A stretch of DNA of 64,000 nt from Norana najaformis (GCA_964023275.1 OZ029916.1:14252607-14316606), one strand, 5' to 3'; shown: positions 54,216-64,000, counted from the stretch's first letter. Translations and numbers: made by a program. Notes: a model not told the origin generated them from the letters alone.

Positions 54216-54370
54216 ACGAAAAAATTGGTAAAATTTCATGCGATTCGGTGAGGTAGAACAAATCTTCACCCGTACCGGGACTTGTTCAAGGTCCCTAAAC
54301 AGTAACCGTCTCGGGGAGACTAGAACCCGTACTCTACGCATTACAAGCCAAGCGCAAAACTGTTCTTGAC

Positions 54371-54734
54371 AAGTACAAAGCAGCGCTTTGGGCATTAAGT
54401 GTACCTGCATCTAGTGCATTTGTCAAACGTATGGTTCATGAGTGATAAAGTGCTCTATCATATTCCAAAACCATTACTATAACACTCGTAATAATTTTCA
54501 GATTTAACCAAAGATTTTGAGAAGTTACCTTCTTAAAATTGTTGGATTTAACCTTCTGCAGCTTACAAGGACTTTACGCACGTTCTTCTCTAGCCAAGGA
54601 ATCTATATATAGTCGTAGGCAAGTCGTGCAAAATTGTATATCCGGTTTGAAAAGTGAAGTGTGGCGCCTCCTTGGTGGGGTAGTAAGTAAACGTTTTATT
54701 ACAGAGGCCAACAGGCTCGACAGACGCGATGTGG
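54371..54734. other. Non-coding stretch
   Basis: No gene or element recognised. Confidence 0.4.
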
Positions 54735-54830
<96 letters not shown>

Positions 54831-54848
54831 TATTATTATTATTAATCA
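54735..54848. repeat. (TTA)n microsatellite
   Basis: About 30 TTA units followed by TTTA units. The open frame across it is simple poly-Leu and not a gene. Confidence 0.95.
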
Positions 54849-54869
54849 GATACTTAAATTGCGCTAATT

Positions 54870-55190
54870 TGCAAATTCACCTCAGAAGCACGGGTAGCTG
54901 GAAAAACAAGTCTGCAATTGTTAGCGAAATAAAATGAAAAAGAGAATGGTCCCAAAGCTGGTGGTAGTGAATTCCATAAGTCAGTAGACCTAAGGTAGTT
55001 CGGTGCTAGATCATGAAGCGCCGAGTGTATAAGGACAGCAACTTTAAACTGGACCCGCTCTGAAAAAGATAACCAGTGTAATTTTTGAAGACATTAAATC
55101 TGTCATCTCAGGAAGCTGAAGAACAAGGCGAGCAGTTGCACCTAAACCTGGTTGTAAGAAGTTAAAAGTGTTCTGCGATTAGTTGTACAA
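54870..55190 (-). pseudogene. CR1-type LINE fragment
   Basis: On the minus strand LQPGLGATARLVLQLPEMTD aligns with the LQRVxNAAARLVxxLPxxxH block. Frames like 'RVQFKVAVLIYSALHDLAPNYLRST' can be followed across frameshifts towards 54950. Confidence 0.65.
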
Positions 55191-55280
55191 ATTCGTAGAT
55201 AAAGAAAGCAGCATTATCTTTTTGGATTTGCAAAGGAAGGAGAAAGGTAAATGCTAACATATAAATGATAACATATCTAT

Positions 55281-55860
55281 ATGGGAAGTGTGGTTACACA
55301 AGATGCGAAATGCCATGCTGAAATAAAAAGAAGAATAGCTATGGGAAAGGACGCATTCTGTAAAAGGAGGGAACTAATGAGAGGGAAACTAAATCGGAAC
55401 CTGAAGAAACGACTGGTGAAAACCTTGGTTTGGAGCGTGGTTCTGTATGGATCAGAAACATGGACTCTGAGAAAGGAAGACATCAGAAGATTGGAAGCAT
55501 TTGAGATGTGGATATGGCGCAGGATGGAGAGAGTCAGTTGGACGGAGCACATTACAAATGAGGAGATACTGCAAAGAGTAGAGGAAGAAAGATCCTTGGT
55601 GGGAACAATTAGAAGTCGACAGAGGAAATGGATTGGCCACATAATGAGAGGGGATTCACTCGTAAGAACTATTATCGAGGGAAGAATGGAGGGACGAAAA
55701 ACAAGAGGAAGACCTAGACAGATGTTGCTGGACTGGATGATCACGGATGGATACAGCGGACTGAAAAGAGATGCTCAGCACCGTGAAGAATGGCGCCATT
55801 GGACGTATGAACCTGCCTAGAGGGCAGAGAACCACAAGAAGAAGAAGATCTATATGCATT
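55281..55860 (+). pseudogene. LINE reverse transcriptase C-terminal fragment with AAG tail
   Basis: 179 open codons: [63 protein letters not shown] and [16 protein letters not shown]. The stop at 55818-55820 is followed by AAGAAGAAGAAGATC, the 3' repeat. It is the same clade as 17715-18257. The 5' part, with the catalytic box, is absent. Confidence 0.85.
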
Positions 55861-56290
55861 ATTTGAGTGGTCTTCAATTAAGTAATCCAAATTGTGGCAA
55901 TATGCGTTAGGCATAGTGAATGTCTTTTTCACGCTGCAGGCCTATGCCTATGTTGCAGCTATCAGTCGCATCCGGCATTTAGGCCTAATTCGAAAAAATG
56001 AATCTTGTGTTGTCTTTCTTTAATTTTCCCAATAATTAAAGTGAATGATAGGTAATTTAGTAGTAACAGTTTTAACGGCGTTTGAGTATTTTAAACCTCG
56101 GAAATATGCAATTATTGACTCGTAGGCTTATGTAGTTGTAGTATTGCGCATCTGTCATCTTCAGTCCAACACAGCAATTCTACATTCAGTGAGCTGAGAC
56201 ATAATTTAAGCCAATGAAACCAATTCTGTCCGTATTTTTTCGTAGAAATAAATATTATGTTATAACGTGCATATTATAAATTTTACCTTG
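55861..56290. other. Non-coding stretch
   Basis: No gene or element recognised. It contains a TAGGCCTA palindrome near 55980. Confidence 0.4.
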
Positions 56291-56299
56291 ATGCATGTT

Positions 56300-56510
56300 T
56301 TGGCAGATGCTGGCGATGGGTGCAGTTACGTCGACGTCAAGATCAACTAAACAAACTCCGGCGTACCTCTATGCAATCTAACGATTGTCGCTGACCATTT
56401 CGAAGAGAACCAGTTCACGAATGGGCAAATGAGAAGCAGTTTGGTATCATGGCATGGAATGCAGTACCAACAGTATTCAACGTACCAATTCACCAAAGAG
56501 ATTGCAAGTC
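56300..56510 (+). pseudogene. THAP-domain remnant, frameshifted
   Basis: THAP is a C2CH zinc-dependent DNA-binding domain found in animal regulators and in P-element-type transposases. The piece RWVQLRRRQDQLNKLRRTSM, then in another frame TIVADHFEENQFTNG, then back in the first frame WNAVPTVFNVP, follows the THAP order: basic W...R region, C/A-D-HFE, F-x-N, and AVPTxF. The usual Cys before DHFE appears as Ala, and two frame changes occur, so the domain is disabled. It may derive from a lost THAP gene or a transposon. Confidence 0.6.
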
Positions 56511-57765
56511 CATCGCAAACCACCCGTTCAATGCAAGCCACAGATTTAGAAAGACTGTTAAAACACCAACAGGTAAAAGCAGATTTTACAGAACCTCTTT
56601 ACAATTCTGGGTTCTAACTTAAAATATGATCTATAGGTCTATCCTTTATAGAAGTCTTGTGAACTATTCCTTAAATTGGTATGCTGTTAACTTTTCTTAT
56701 GCACGACTGTTACATGACAAAGTCATCTGTCTGTTTTATTTTACAGAGGTGAATCAGACATTTCTTCCGTTTGGAACAATCTGGATGCTGTTCTTGAACT
56801 TGCACAGGCTGCACACATTTATACATACATGCATACTTACATACTGATACATGTATAGTTGCATAAATGATTTTACGTATATTTGAAATAATCAAGTAAA
56901 AATATGAAACTGCTTTGTATATATTTTTTAGCGAATAAATCCAAGGAAAATCCTTGAGGAGCATTTGTATAGACACAGTTTAATTGCACTGGAATGTTAA
57001 CAACCGCTTTCATGGTGGCGGCTCCGTCTATTTCAATGGAAGCCAAAAGTATAATTATGTCATGGTACTCTTTGTCACCATATGTATATATGACTGATCA
57101 TAGAGACCTCTAGTTTGGTTTTGACAAGGCAACCAATGCTTCTGTGCCTTACGCTTCAACTTTGATATGGCAACTGAGGCCCATGTGGCGTATCACAATA
57201 TACCGGGCAGTGCTAAACTAATAATTGAATCACATTAATTGAAATAATTATTTATGGCCAACACTTTAGGTAAGTTCCACTGAAGCAACAAAGCATTGTG
57301 CTCCTGCTCCAGTGTGCGGCTGAAGCACATCTGGGTGACATAGTAGCTATGTTAAGGCAGTGGTTTTACACTCGTTTTTACCACTAACTTGTACGGACTG
57401 TCCATATTCATTTTATGTGACTTATCTGTTACGAGAAGTTATACATAGAAATAAAATGAAATTAATTAAGCAAGTATTAGTAGAAACAAGAAGATATTGA
57501 AATTATAGCAATTTTATTTTGAAAAATTAGTTCATAGTTCATTTGCAGCCTGACAACTGCCGCCTTTAGGGAGGCCTAGGATTCCGACGACGTTGTTTAC
57601 TGGGTCTTTCTAAATACGAAATGATCACGAATCAAAACATTTAGCATCATTGTGGGGCGTAGGCCTGAGTATTATTAGGCCTTGAGTCCGGTGCAACGAG
57701 AATTTTACGTACGCATAGTGTTGGTTGCAAAGCATAATATTATACCGACTCAGGTCGATCCTTAA
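56511..57765. other. Non-coding stretch
   Basis: No gene or element recognised; AT-rich. Confidence 0.4.
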
Positions 57766-57879
57766 CCCTTAACCGACGAGAGAAATTTTTCCGCCTAGGC
57801 CCTGACGACGAGCGATTTTTACCGGAAAACGCCTATTAATTAAATAGTTTTCAACTTTTTGTATCTCAGTCAGTTCTTG

Positions 57880-58740
57880 ACCTACAGACATGTGGTTACC
57901 ATCAATCTTTAGCATTTTATCTCCTCTTCCCATCCATTCGTCTAGTTTTTGATACAAAAATTTTTGGGGTACCCAAAGTTGCCCCAAACCGTACCCCACC
58001 CCATGTTTAAAATGTTTTTCATGTTCAGGTTCCTATGGAAAAACATTTTCAGGGACAACATATGTAATGTCAGCACAAAAATCGTGCAGAAATCAATACC
58101 AGACAAAACCTCACAAGAATTTTGAAAATATTTTCATAAATGAAGGAGATACAGTATTTTTAGTATGTAAGATGAAGTCGTACAAACTGAAGGAAATATA
58201 AGAAAACACCTGAAAAGTAAGAAATGTCTAACTTATCAGATCTTGGTCATTCTTCTACATACAGAATTGAGGTTAATATCATTCTTTAGCATTTTATTTC
58301 CTCTTTCAAACCATCTTCCAGTTTTTGAGAGAAAAATTTTGAAGGTACCCATAGTTGCCCCAAACTGTACCCACCCCATTTGAAAATTTTTCATGTTCAA
58401 ACCCCTATAGAAAACATTTTCAGTGACAACTCATGTAGTGTCAGCACATGAACTGTGCAGCAATTAATATCAGACAAAACCTCCAAAAAAGTTTGAAAAT
58501 ATTTTCATAAATGAAGGAGATATAATATTTTTAGTATGCAGACAGTAGTCGTACCAGAGGAGTAACAAGAAATGCCTAAAAAGTAAGAAATTTTTAACTT
58601 ATCAGATCTTGGTAATTTTTGGCAAACAGACATAAGGTTAACATCATTCCTTAGCTTTTTATCTACTCTTTCAATCCTTCTGTCCAGTTTTTGATAGAAA
58701 AATTTTGGGGCAATCAAAGTTGCCTACTCACCCCATCACC
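57880..58740. repeat. ~370-bp tandem repeat, about 2.4 copies
   Basis: The marker TAGC(A)TTTTATCTNCTCTTYC starts at 57910, 58287 and 58652 (periods 377 and 365). Other shared words: AAATTTTTG.GG.ACCCA, GTTGCCCCAAAC, CATTTTCAG.GACAAC and TTTCATAAATGAAGGAGATA. The copies have diverged by roughly 15-20%, so the amplification is old. Confidence 0.85.
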
Positions 58741-59039
58741 TCCCAAACGCATACATAGTAATAAAACCACGACATCAAAAACACTGCAGCATGCACACCA
58801 ACAGGACAACAACAGTAACATTACAACAACCCAAGCACACAGAGAGGCAAACACACTGACGTTTGTTTCCTTTACAAATATTTGGTAGCTCTCAAAAGGG
58901 CCATTTTTATGAATGCCTGAGTGCACCGGATGGTCACCTTGAAGATGGATGAAGCCTCCTGAATCGACTCCTTTTTCTCAATAGACTGGACTGAACAGTT
59001 CTAAGACGACATTTTAGAATGGAAATTTTAACAGTTGTA

Positions 59040-59315
59040 TCAATGTGTTATATTGCTTACCTTCCTTACACTCCACAGAACCACTATCTGATTTTGCTCG
59101 TTGCAAATGTGGAAGCATAAAACTTTGCACAAAGCAACTTTACATGCTTCACAATCATATCCAGTCTTCTTGGGGCAGCCTTTGGGATTCTTGATCTTGT
59201 TCTCTAAAACATAAGATGCTAGAGAAGAAGTAGGTTTCCATTTTATTCTGTGGGGTTTACCTGCCTTCTGTGCATTTGACCTACTCTGCTCACCATGCAG
59301 GCCTGGTCTGTTCAA
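59040..59315 (-). pseudogene. piggyBac transposase C-terminal Cys-rich piece
   Basis: Contains KNPKGCPKKTGYDCEACKVA and LCKVLCFHICNE, a C-x-K-K...C-x-x-C...LC...CF-x-x-C/H pattern as in the C-terminal zinc finger of piggyBac-derived proteins. The several hundred codons that should precede it are gone. Confidence 0.65.
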
Positions 59316-59468
59316 CTAGCACATCAAAAAAGCTTATCCAAAAGCAGTTAGAAAAATTTCAAAAATGGTGCATCAGGGGCTGGTCCGCCACAGACGTTTG
59401 TAAATGGAACAGTTAGGGGTCAAATTGGAATACCTGCTACTTGTTCAGTCCTGTCTATCTCGCCCAAG

Positions 59469-59696
59469 TCATCTGGCTGACCCAGTTTCACGGTCCGCTA
59501 GCGTGTATCCGTAGCCGTCTAACTCGGAGTCGATGTCAGAATGTTCTTTAGCCAAAACCACTTTATCTTCTTCACTGGTGGCAAAAGACAGGTTTTTATT
59601 GTCAGATGAGTCAAAACTGTCATCATCTGATGCAAATTCATCAAGAATTTGCCGAATTTCGTCGTCAGTAAGGCCACAACAACAACACGCCGCCAT
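59469..59696 (-). pseudogene. piggyBac transposase N-terminal piece
   Basis: 75 codons from ATG: a Cys-rich start, then DDEIRQILDEFASDDDSFDS and other acidic residues. Acidic, Asp/Ser-rich N-termini of this kind are usual for piggyBac transposases. The frame ends before the first catalytic residue. Confidence 0.6.
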
Positions 59697-59959
59697 TTTG
59701 GGTTATTTAAATTCGTGATTTAAATGTCCGATTTGATTGGTCGATTTTTATGTTTATAACCGAATTCTAAAAATATCTTCCACTTATTTCTGTACTTAAT
59801 TATAATATCTTGGCCTAATTGATGTAAGGTTTCAAAAATATAACGTTTGTGATAGGCTGAGAGCCGTCTACATAATAGTACATGCCCACTACCAATTACT
59901 ACCAGCTCGTCGTGACCCATATACTACCAATCACTACCTACGCGTCTGTATTGGGTTAA

Positions 59960-60620
59960 GTCGATAAAATAAAAATATACGATGAATAGAGGCCTAAGCA
60001 ACATGATTAGCCTATAGGCCTATGCACTTGTTATCGGGTTGATAGTAGGCCTATACCTTTGCCCAGATGTCATTTCCCATCCGTTTTTTTCTACCATATA
60101 AAGTATACAGCCGTTCATGGCGATGCGTGTGCATCATACATAATAATGTAATTTAAACAAATAATGTTTCACCAAAATATTGACAGCTAGAGCGGCTAGC
60201 AATCGATTCGGGTCTGTGTGAGGACACTTGTCTGCATAATTATATCCTAGTTGCAATGACCGGATGCAAATCGCAACACACAGTTCCTTAGCATTTACCA
60301 TTGGCAATGAAAGTGAACAAAACGACGCAGGGTTACAAGGATACCATCATAACTTATATGACAATATTGCAAGCAATTGCTAATTTTCCCACCAGCAGGA
60401 AATATGACGGTAGCTATTATAAACTATTTTAATTGGGCGTTGACATAAATACCGTCATTTGATACTTTCATACAGGCTGTTTATCAACTTTTTCAGCCAA
60501 TGGCATGTTAGGAAACCATGGCGTGCCCTACTTTCTTCGGGGAGCGGAGAGTGGCTTAATTTTATATAGGCCAATTTTTAAAGTGTAGATAGCGTGTCCG
60601 CAAAAAAGCGCACAGGCGGC
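59960..60620. other. Non-coding stretch
   Basis: No gene recognised. Two TAGGCCTA palindromes lie within 40 bp (near 60013 and 60049). Confidence 0.4.
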
Positions 60621-60624
60621 GTGC

Positions 60625-61181
60625 GGGGCCAGTATGATGTAAGGCACAAAACACACTGACCCACACCTCCCAAAGCTGCCTAAGGACCCATCGTCTCCGG
60701 TGCGACAGACATAACTAGGTGTTCGACTTCCTGATTAGAAAGATTAAGTCCAAGGGTCATGAAGTGATCCGCGAGCCGAGTATTCTGACTGGAGCTGGGA
60801 GGCGAAAGCCTGACCTGATGGCCCGGGTGGTTGGAGTAGCCTATTTTCTTTGACGTCACCATTACGTCGGATGCCTTTGTCGTTGACGTCACCATTACGT
60901 CGAATTGCAATGACATGAGCGGTCCGTACGAGGAAAAGATTAGCTACTATGCTACACCTGAGGTGATCGACTGGGTTGCTAAAGTCCATCCCAGGCATCT
61001 GTGTGAGTTCGGGACAGTGGTCCTTAACTGGCGAGGGGCGCTACACCATGCCTCGTCAGGACTGCTCCCCAAGCTGGGAGTAAGTGCTGCTGACGAGACC
61101 CTACTGTCGGTCCGGGTGCTTACGTATACCTCCAACATGTTCAAGCACTACACCCGGTCGACAGTGCGTCGATCTTTTTAG
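60625..61181 (+). pseudogene. R2/NeSL-like retroelement C-terminus with restriction-like endonuclease motif
   Basis: Reading on +: a degraded CCHC-like region ('SQSCLRTHRLRCDRHN'), then FDFLIRKIKSKGHEVIREPS and GRRKPDLMARVVGVAYFL. After a one-base frameshift come DVTITSDAFVVDVTITS and YEEKISYYATPEVIDWVAKV, ending LNWRGALHHASSGLLPKLGV. The KPD followed 12 residues later by D fits the (R/K)PD-X12-14-D signature of the endonuclease of R2-group LINEs, and the CCHC-then-endonuclease order also fits. The 33-bp unit encoding the DVTITSDAFVV block is duplicated in tandem. The upstream reverse transcriptase is absent. Confidence 0.65.
60851..60902. repeat. 33-bp tandem duplication carrying CRE palindromes
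   Basis: TGACGTCACCATTACGTCG occurs at 60851-60869 and 60884-60902. The period of 33 bp keeps the reading frame. Confidence 0.9.
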
Positions 61182-61499
61182 CACAAGTGTTGTATAATCG
61201 CGATACCACAGTGCTATCACCGCGATATCTCTAGCATATCAGCTTCACATATTAGGTTTCATAAGCAAGTAGTTGTGAGACTGATGGTTTCAGACCTCCG
61301 TACGCGCCTGGTGGTCTAGACCACCGCAGGAAACAGAAGGCTCTTAGAAAAAACAAAATGAGGAAACAACTGCGTAAAATAGACGCACATATAGCATTGT
61401 TATTACGAAATGTGTGTACTGATTAGTGTAAAGAAAGACGATATTTCTAGAGACAAATTTCTAATTTTTAAATCTTATGCGCATTTTATTTCATTTGAA
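61182..61499. other. Non-coding stretch
   Basis: Contains a short GGTGGTCTAGACCACC palindrome near 61309-61324. No gene recognised. Confidence 0.4.
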
Positions 61500-61770
61500 A
61501 GTGTACAAGTTGTCTGGCTCCCGGTTGGACATTGTCGAGCCTCAGAATTCTCTGGAACCCCACAAGGGGTCTAAGTTTAAAACACATCTCTTCCGACGTG
61601 CTTACCTACCATAGCCTGACTTCTGGTTTCTCTGACTAAATATGGAATTCGCCCCGGCTTCTCCGACGGTTTATGCTTTTTGACTGCGATTTTTACTTGC
61701 AACGACCATCGACTGACGCCTTGGGCATTATGATAACGGCGCTATAGAAGTCTTTATATTAGAATTAGAT
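61500..61770 (+). mobile_element. CR1-type LINE 3' end (tail type ATTAGA)
   Basis: ORF end 'FKTHLFRRAYLP' at about 61578-61612, then the 3' UTR with ACCATCGACTGACGCCTTGG and AACGGCGCTATAGAAGTC, and the tail AGAATTAGATTAGAT. This is the best-preserved 3' end of this family in the window. Confidence 0.8.
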
Positions 61771-61839
61771 TAGATCGTTATTTGGACGTTTATTTTTTGT
61801 TTGGGACGTGGAATAATGGTTTTTGTTTAATTTTGAAAG

Positions 61840-62345
61840 TCTCAATAACGTTGCGGAAACGTTAGTAAGCAATTGGTTAGGATATGAGAGTTCTAACGTT
61901 AATACAACGTTTGTACAAAATATTAGTTCATGCGAGGGATGACTTGCTTGTAGGCCTACATAGATCGAGGCGCTTTGTACCAGATGCGCACAGTAACGTC
62001 TAAATACAAACATTCTGAGCACAAAGATGATTCATTTAGCATCAAACTCACAAACGTTTCGGTAACATTACGAAAACGTTTGTAAACAATCGGTTAGGTT
62101 ACAAAAGTTTCTGTGACGTTGAAGAAACGTTTGTATGAAATTTTTGTTCATGTTATAGGCAATTTTTTACATGCAGACTGACCCCGCCTTATACAAAGGG
62201 AACACAGTAACGCCTAAATAAAGCATTTTTACGCAAAGATGATTTATTTAACTATTAACTTACAAAAGTTCCGGTAGCGTTGTGCAAACGTTTTTAAACA
62301 ATCAGTTAGGCTAGGAAAGTTTGTGTGACGTTTGTACCAGGTGTT
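61840..62345. repeat. ~215-bp tandem repeat, about 2.4 copies, AACGTT-rich
   Basis: The word YGGTTAGG recurs at about 61875, 62092 and 62304, each preceded by an AACGTTTRTAAACAAT-like word. The shared end words are CAGTAACGYCTAAATA and CAAAGATGATTYATTTA. Function unknown. Confidence 0.8.
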
Positions 62346-62349
62346 TCTA

Positions 62350-62955
62350 CCGGTTGAATGCCCCTTTCATGCAATGACGATTTCTTAAACGACCAACAAA
62401 CAGATATTTTGCTTGCAGGTGACATTTTGTGGCTGTATAACCGTCTTTTGCATATTTTTGTGGGTTTGAGTTTATTATTACCATATTTGCGTTTAGTCAA
62501 TTCTCTAATGCAGATTTTTGTAGGCATATATACGCATAAAGCCGCTTTCGTCTAAAACATCCGATGTGAAGATTGAAAGCCAATTAAAAGATCGAAGTTT
62601 GCCTCTAAGTGGAATCGAGATCACAGTTAAGATGCAAAATGAAAAACTCGTCAGTTTTGTACTCAGTCGGAATCATTTAATCAGATTAGACTTTTCGCAG
62701 ACTTTTCGACCCGTCAGACTGTGCAGAACTTGGAATAAGTCCGCTTATTAACTTTGAAGAACATTAAATTCTCTGAATGCTTCCTTGTCATTTATTTGGG
62801 TCCATTTAAGAGGTCTAACAATGAACATGGACAAATACCCCATGTAGCTGCACAACTACAAAAGGTTCATAACAAAGACTTCTAAATCTGAACATATTAA
62901 GCCAATATTAGATTCATTTCATGGGCATGCACACTGAGCAGAGAATTCATTTCAA
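62350..62955. other. Non-coding stretch
   Basis: Short open frames only; nothing recognised. Confidence 0.35.
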
Positions 62956-62959
62956 AATA

Positions 62960-63405
62960 TGTCTGTTACTAACGAGTTACTACATTCAGATCAGCCGACC
63001 TAGCTACGCTTCATGCTCACCCCTCGTACTAAAAGATATGGCACTCGATCAATGGACGCTATGACTCGTTCTTTGCCCCGTACCTGAACAGTATTGGGCT
63101 CTCGTGCCTTCTGGGTAGCTGGGCCAAAACTTTGGAATTCACTGCCCAGTTCAGTTCATTCTCTCAATTCTTTGATGCCTGGTCTAGAGTAAAGACTCCA
63201 GAGTAAAGATGTCAGGTCTAGAGTAAGGACTCATCTCTTTCAGCTTGCTTATCCACCGTAGCCTGGCTCCCAGTTTCTTTGACCTATCGCAATTCGACCT
63301 GTCTTCTCCAACGGATTATGATCTTTGATTGCGATTTCACTTGAAGTTACAATCAACTGTTATCTTGGATAATATGATAACGGCTCTAAAGAAGTCTAGA
63401 TTACT
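62960..63405 (+). mobile_element. CR1-type LINE ORF end and 3' UTR
   Basis: Reads 'RYGTRSMDAMTRSLPRT' and 'RAFWVAGPKLWNSLPSSV' with frame changes, as in CR1 C-termini. A short internal duplication of GGTCTAGAGTAAAGACTC-like sequence (63180-63225) is followed by ACTCATCTCTTTCAGCTTGC and the family 3' UTR, ending near GAAGTCTAGATTA. Confidence 0.75.
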
Positions 63406-63479
63406 TTAGGTTTAAAATAGCATTCTGCAAAAAACGTTGTTCTTGAATTATTTTAACTTATAATAATGTTGTGCGATGC

Positions 63480-64000
63480 TGGAACTTTTGATATCAACGT
63501 TATAATACCTTAAAATAATACCAAAACAACCTGTTTGTCAAACGGTACAGTAATGCTGTTTTCACATTTTACAACGCTTATATTTAAACGATTTGTCTAC
63601 CTAAAAGAACTGATAAATAATAAACCCTGCACACAAATGCTAGATCGACAACTGCGCTAACATTATAAGTAACGCCAGAAGAACCTTACATCATCGTTGC
63701 TGTAACGTTCCTTTAACATTCGTGTAAACGTTATCTCACTGTAATAAAAACTGATAAGAAACGCTTAATCGAAGTTCAACACAAAAGTTAGGTCAACCAT
63801 TTAGCGAAAGTTAAAATTACGCCGGAACAACGATTCATTGTCGTTATCGTAACGCTTTTAGACGTTGGCATGTAATCATTTGTCAACATTAAAAATTGAT
63901 AAAATGAGCGTTTCATGGAAACGTTAGATCAGTGTCCGCAACCATATTTCATCGTTTCGTTAACGTTTGCGGCATTAACATGTGTTGCCTGTGCTACATA
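63480..64000. repeat. ~165-bp tandem repeat, AACGTT-rich, runs off the window
   Basis: Recurring words: ACTGATAA, TTAGRTC.AC, TAACGCCRGAA.AAC, CATCGTT..TGTAACG and CATTYGTGTAAACGTTA. About three diverged copies lie between 63590 and 64000. It is related in vocabulary, but not in unit length, to the array at 61840-62345. Confidence 0.65.

Larger units (their letters stand above)
53120..54370 (-). repeat. Inverted repeat, right arm, split by a LINE
   Basis: Counterpart of 52655-52920 in opposite orientation: 53120-53296 and, after a CR1-like insertion, 54220-54370. In the left arm the two parts are continuous (TAGCTACCATCTGGTAAAAT), which shows exactly where the LINE entered. The outer end (54290-54370) carries SINE-head sequence with GGGTTCTAGTCTCC, a B-box-like word. 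Confidence 0.75.
57766..59955 (-). mobile_element. piggyBac-type element, internally deleted, TTAA target sites
   Basis: TTAA lies at 57762-57765 and 59956-59959. Terminal inverted repeats are CCCTTAACCGACGAG and, reversed, CCCAATACAGACGCG (10 of 15). The transposase is reduced to a 5' piece and a 3' piece; the catalytic core is missing. The 3' non-coding part consists of about 2.4 tandem copies of a ~370-bp unit. Confidence 0.75.

Noticed and set aside
54539-54937. 132-codon open frame with a long leucine run
   Set aside because: It is translation of a TTA microsatellite with random flanks.
60851-60902. Paired CRE sites as an upstream enhancer
   Set aside because: The 33-bp period and reading frame show they are a coding duplication in a retroelement; regulatory use is possible but unsupported.

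Overview
The window looks like an intron-rich, repeat-laden nuclear segment from a marine invertebrate animal. Host genes are split by GT-AG introns, and non-LTR retrotransposons of several clades, Penelope, Merlin, hAT-like and piggyBac elements and tRNA/5S-derived SINEs fill most of the rest. I cannot name the species; the gene set is generally bilaterian.

Four host genes are supported, none a single long ORF. (1) The last exons of an alpha-carbonic anhydrase lie on + (1162-1719); earlier exons are left of the window. (2) NHP2, an H/ACA snoRNP protein, lies on - (exons 14560-14707, 7682-7751, 6881-6986); its last exon was not found. (3) RhoBTB lies on - (24005-40805). I assembled eight exons whose phases all match, giving a 723-residue protein with a GTPase domain, two BTB domains and a Cys-rich tail. 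(4) SMIM8, a small one-pass membrane protein, lies on - (51384-51506 and 49748-49906; 93 residues). A CpG-rich block near 44.9-45.3 kb with CRE and NRF1-like sites may be the RhoBTB promoter.

Region by region: 0-5 kb holds a 5S-derived SINE scrap, the carbonic anhydrase end and a CR1-type fragment. At 5.06-5.97 kb is a young 5'-truncated LINE with a perfect 10-bp target duplication. The range 6.9-14.7 kb is NHP2, whose first intron carries a Merlin transposon (9972-14009) that was itself split by a 2.2-kb hAT-like transposon (10507-12691). The range 14.8-19 kb is a LINE graveyard. The range 21.7-23.6 kb holds CR1 and a retroelement with a PD...D endonuclease-like tail. The range 24-41 kb is RhoBTB; one intron has a nest of hAT-like element > piggyBac > CR1 tail, and another a Penelope remnant. 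The range 42-47 kb has SINE, minisatellite and LINE pieces. The range 49.7-51.5 kb is SMIM8. The range 52-56.5 kb has an inverted-repeat pair split by a CR1-like LINE, more LINE tails and a frameshifted THAP domain. The range 57.8-60 kb is an internally deleted piggyBac; 60.6-61.2 kb is an R2/NeSL-like retroelement end; and 61.5-64 kb has CR1 tails and AACGTT-rich tandem repeats.

The host genes are unrelated housekeeping or signalling genes and do not form a system. The most informative content is the transposon stratigraphy: exact target duplications and nested insertions give a relative order of events.
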